Shown here one piece after another: positions 62,443 through 64,000 of a stretch of 64,000 nt of DNA. Position numbers and translations under genes: made by a program. Source of the stretch: Manis javanica (Eukaryota > Chordata > Mammalia > Pholidota > Manidae); NCBI RefSeq assembly GCF_040802235.1, contig NC_133172.1, positions 27,733,738 to 27,797,737 of the forward strand. The letters are read 5' to 3'. The notes beneath the pieces were generated by a model, which saw nothing but the letters and a program-made list of their open reading frames with translations, ran no database searches and was not told where the DNA came from. Position 1 is the first letter of the stretch. Every line of letters starts with the position of its first letter.

Positions 62443-63020
62443 CTCCCCCACAGACTGAGCCAGCACCCTTCAGTCCCCCTCAGACTTGGTCCCGAGGGCC
62501 TCCCAAAATTATCGCCCGCCTCCGGGACGTAGCTTAGACAGACTCACTCAAGCCCTATTACAGTATACCAGCCTTGACCCAGAAACGCCTGACGGAAGAC
62601 ACGTCCTTATGACATACTTCCAAGCTCAAAGCTACCCCGACATTAAAGCTAAACTCAAAAAGTTAGAACAGGGCCCCGCTACCCCCACAGACTGAGATCC
62701 TAACAGTGGCCTTTAAAGTCTTCCATAACCGGGAGGAGGAGAAAGAACACCGTAAACAAAAGGCTGATCAAGCCAATTTCCAAATGTTGGCCCAGCTGAT
62801 AAAACCACAACCTGGGCGCCCCTCTACAAACAAGCGCCCCCCAGGAGCTTGTTTACATTGGTCAAGGGTGTTCCCCTCCCCCAGATCTCCTAACACCCCA
62901 TGCTCCAGATGCCACAAAAAGGGCCACTGGGGGTCTGATTGCCCAACAACCCGAAGGGGAGGCTGGACAAACAACCCCCATCCTAAGCCCACTGTAGTGG
63001 GGTTGACAGAAGAAGATTGA

Positions 63021-64000
63021 CGGGGCCCGGGGGCTTCTCGTCCGACCATTTCCATCACCAAACAGGAGCCCAGTATTACTTTAATAGTAGACGGTCGCCC
63101 AATCTCCTTCCTCCTAGATACAAGAGGAACCTTCTCAGTCTTGCAAGAATACCGGGGCCCTACCACGCCTGCCATTACTCCTGTAGTCGGGGTAGGAAGT
63201 AAAGAGATTTTCCCATTAACAGCCCCCCCCCCCACTTTATGCACAATCCAAGACAATCCCATACCTTTCTCCCACTCCTTCCTAGTTATGCCCCAGTGTC
63301 CCATCCCTTTACTAAGACAGGACATCCTTTCCCTCCACGTTTCCATAACTATATCCACTCCCACAGCCCCCAGTACTCCCTTTCTGATGGCCCTCATAGC
63401 CAACGACCCCCTCTATCCAATGAAAGCTCCGGTTCCGCCCTCATATACCCTGTAAATCCCCAAGTTTGAGACATTACAAGCCTCTCCATGGCTCTATGTC
63501 CTCCTGCCTCTATCAAATTACGTGACCCCTCTCAGTATATCTGTCAGGCCCAATAACCCCTAACCACTTCAGCCCTCATAGGCCTCCAACCCATCATTCA
63601 AGATCTCTTAAACAAAAATTACCTCAGACCCACTCACTCACCATTTAATAACCCCATATTAGCTGTTAAAAAAAAACCAACAGATCTTTCTGCCTTGTCC
63701 AAAACCTTCGCCTAATCAACATGGCCATTGTCCCTATCCATGCCTTAGTTCCAAATCCATACACCCTTTTATCGCAGATCCCTGCCTCGACATCCCACTT
63801 CTCAGTCCTAGATCTCAAGGTTGCATTTTTTTTATCCCTCTGGACGCTTCCTCCCAAGATTTTTTCACCTTCACGTGGACGGACCCATACACAAGACATT
63901 CTGAACAGCTCACTTGGACAGTTTTGCCACAAGGCTTCCGAGATAGTCCCCATATTTTTGGACAGATCCTAGCTCAGGACATCAAACAGTTTAATCATGA
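63021..64000 (+). pseudogene. pol: pro-pol start of copy 2, disrupted
   Basis: Same frame as the gag end after UGA. The protease active site reads DTRGT instead of DTGAT (about 63117), which would abolish activity. The reverse transcriptase motif LKDAFF has Val for Asp (about 63818). Several stops and frameshifts. Continues beyond the window. Confidence 0.88.

Larger units (their letters stand above)
61409..63020 (+). pseudogene. gag: gag of copy 2, disrupted
   Basis: ATG at 61409 (MGASSS) matches copy 1. The matrix part is intact, the repeat spacer short. An inserted TG...CA element occupies 61920-62442 and its duplicated target (CTCCCC) flanks it. Beyond it most of the capsid N-terminal part is deleted. 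The remaining capsid end and nucleocapsid lie in pieces (62486-62695, 62706-63020). The first zinc knuckle is destroyed; the second ([14 protein letters not shown]) remains. Ends with TGA at 63018-63020 as in copy 1. Confidence 0.9.
60497..64000 (+). mobile_element. Class I ERV provirus, tRNA-Phe type, copy 2 (5' part)
   Basis: Same family and orientation as 41478-50713; runs off the window in the reverse transcriptase. Compared with copy 1 it has fewer leader repeats, one 93-bp gag unit, a 523-bp TG...CA insertion in gag, a deletion of about 450 bp of capsid (junction near 62533), an 18-bp deletion in the first zinc knuckle and several point defects. Confidence 0.93.

Overview
This is eukaryotic, almost certainly placental-mammal, nuclear DNA. 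It is AT-rich intergenic and intronic sequence packed with LINE-1 (L1) copies, decayed MIR and L2 elements, a long CA microsatellite and several endogenous retroviruses (ERVs). No Alu, rodent B1/B2, carnivore CAN-SINE or ruminant BovB was seen. Together with the L1 subfamily this suggests a non-primate, non-rodent placental; a pangolin-like genome is my guess, not a demonstration. There is no bacterial gene, operon, CRISPR array or functional RNA gene.

Layout. 1-1136: unrecognised. 1137-10822: two L1s head to tail on the + strand. Copy A stops in mid ORF2 and copy B is full length; they share an unusual loss of a catalytic Asp in the ORF2 endonuclease. 11100-12624: env transmembrane remnant and U3-R end of an ERV transcript, ending at AATAAA plus an A-rich tail. 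14168-16005: an old L1 carrying a younger truncated L1 with a target-site duplication (TSD). 16224-22490: an older full-length L1 (C). 24200-31925: an L1 ORF1 fragment, then full-length L1 D, itself split by nested L1 E with a clear TSD.

From 34148 to 40740 lie the last two coding exons of an unidentified host gene on the minus strand. Their splice phases match, and the reading ends in a stop about 110 bases before a (TG)n tract on the transcribed strand. The intron between them holds a chimeric ERV/L1 insertion with a 19-bp TSD.

41478-50713 is a complete class I (gammaretrovirus-like) provirus. It has about 250-bp LTRs, a 5-bp TSD, a tRNA-Phe-type primer-binding site, 191-bp tandem repeats in the leader, and a Gag with a 31-residue tandem repeat. 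A single UGA separates gag from pro in the same frame. Pol is frameshifted. Env is broken only by two nearby stop codons in its surface part. A second copy of the family begins at 60497 and runs off the window; its gag carries an inserted 523-bp TG...CA element with 6-bp TSDs (solo-LTR-like) that contains a tRNA-Lys-like segment. Between them, 52578-57517 is an older minus-strand provirus with 5-bp TSDs. It keeps a primer-binding site and gag remnant, but about 3 kb of AT-rich, apparently non-coding DNA replaces pol and env.

All retroelement genes here look inactivated. The strongest leads are the shared endonuclease defect of L1 A and B, the tRNA-bearing LTR-like insertion, the ERV/L1 chimera, the non-autonomous minus-strand provirus, and the UGA-separated gag-pro with tandem-repeat Gag.
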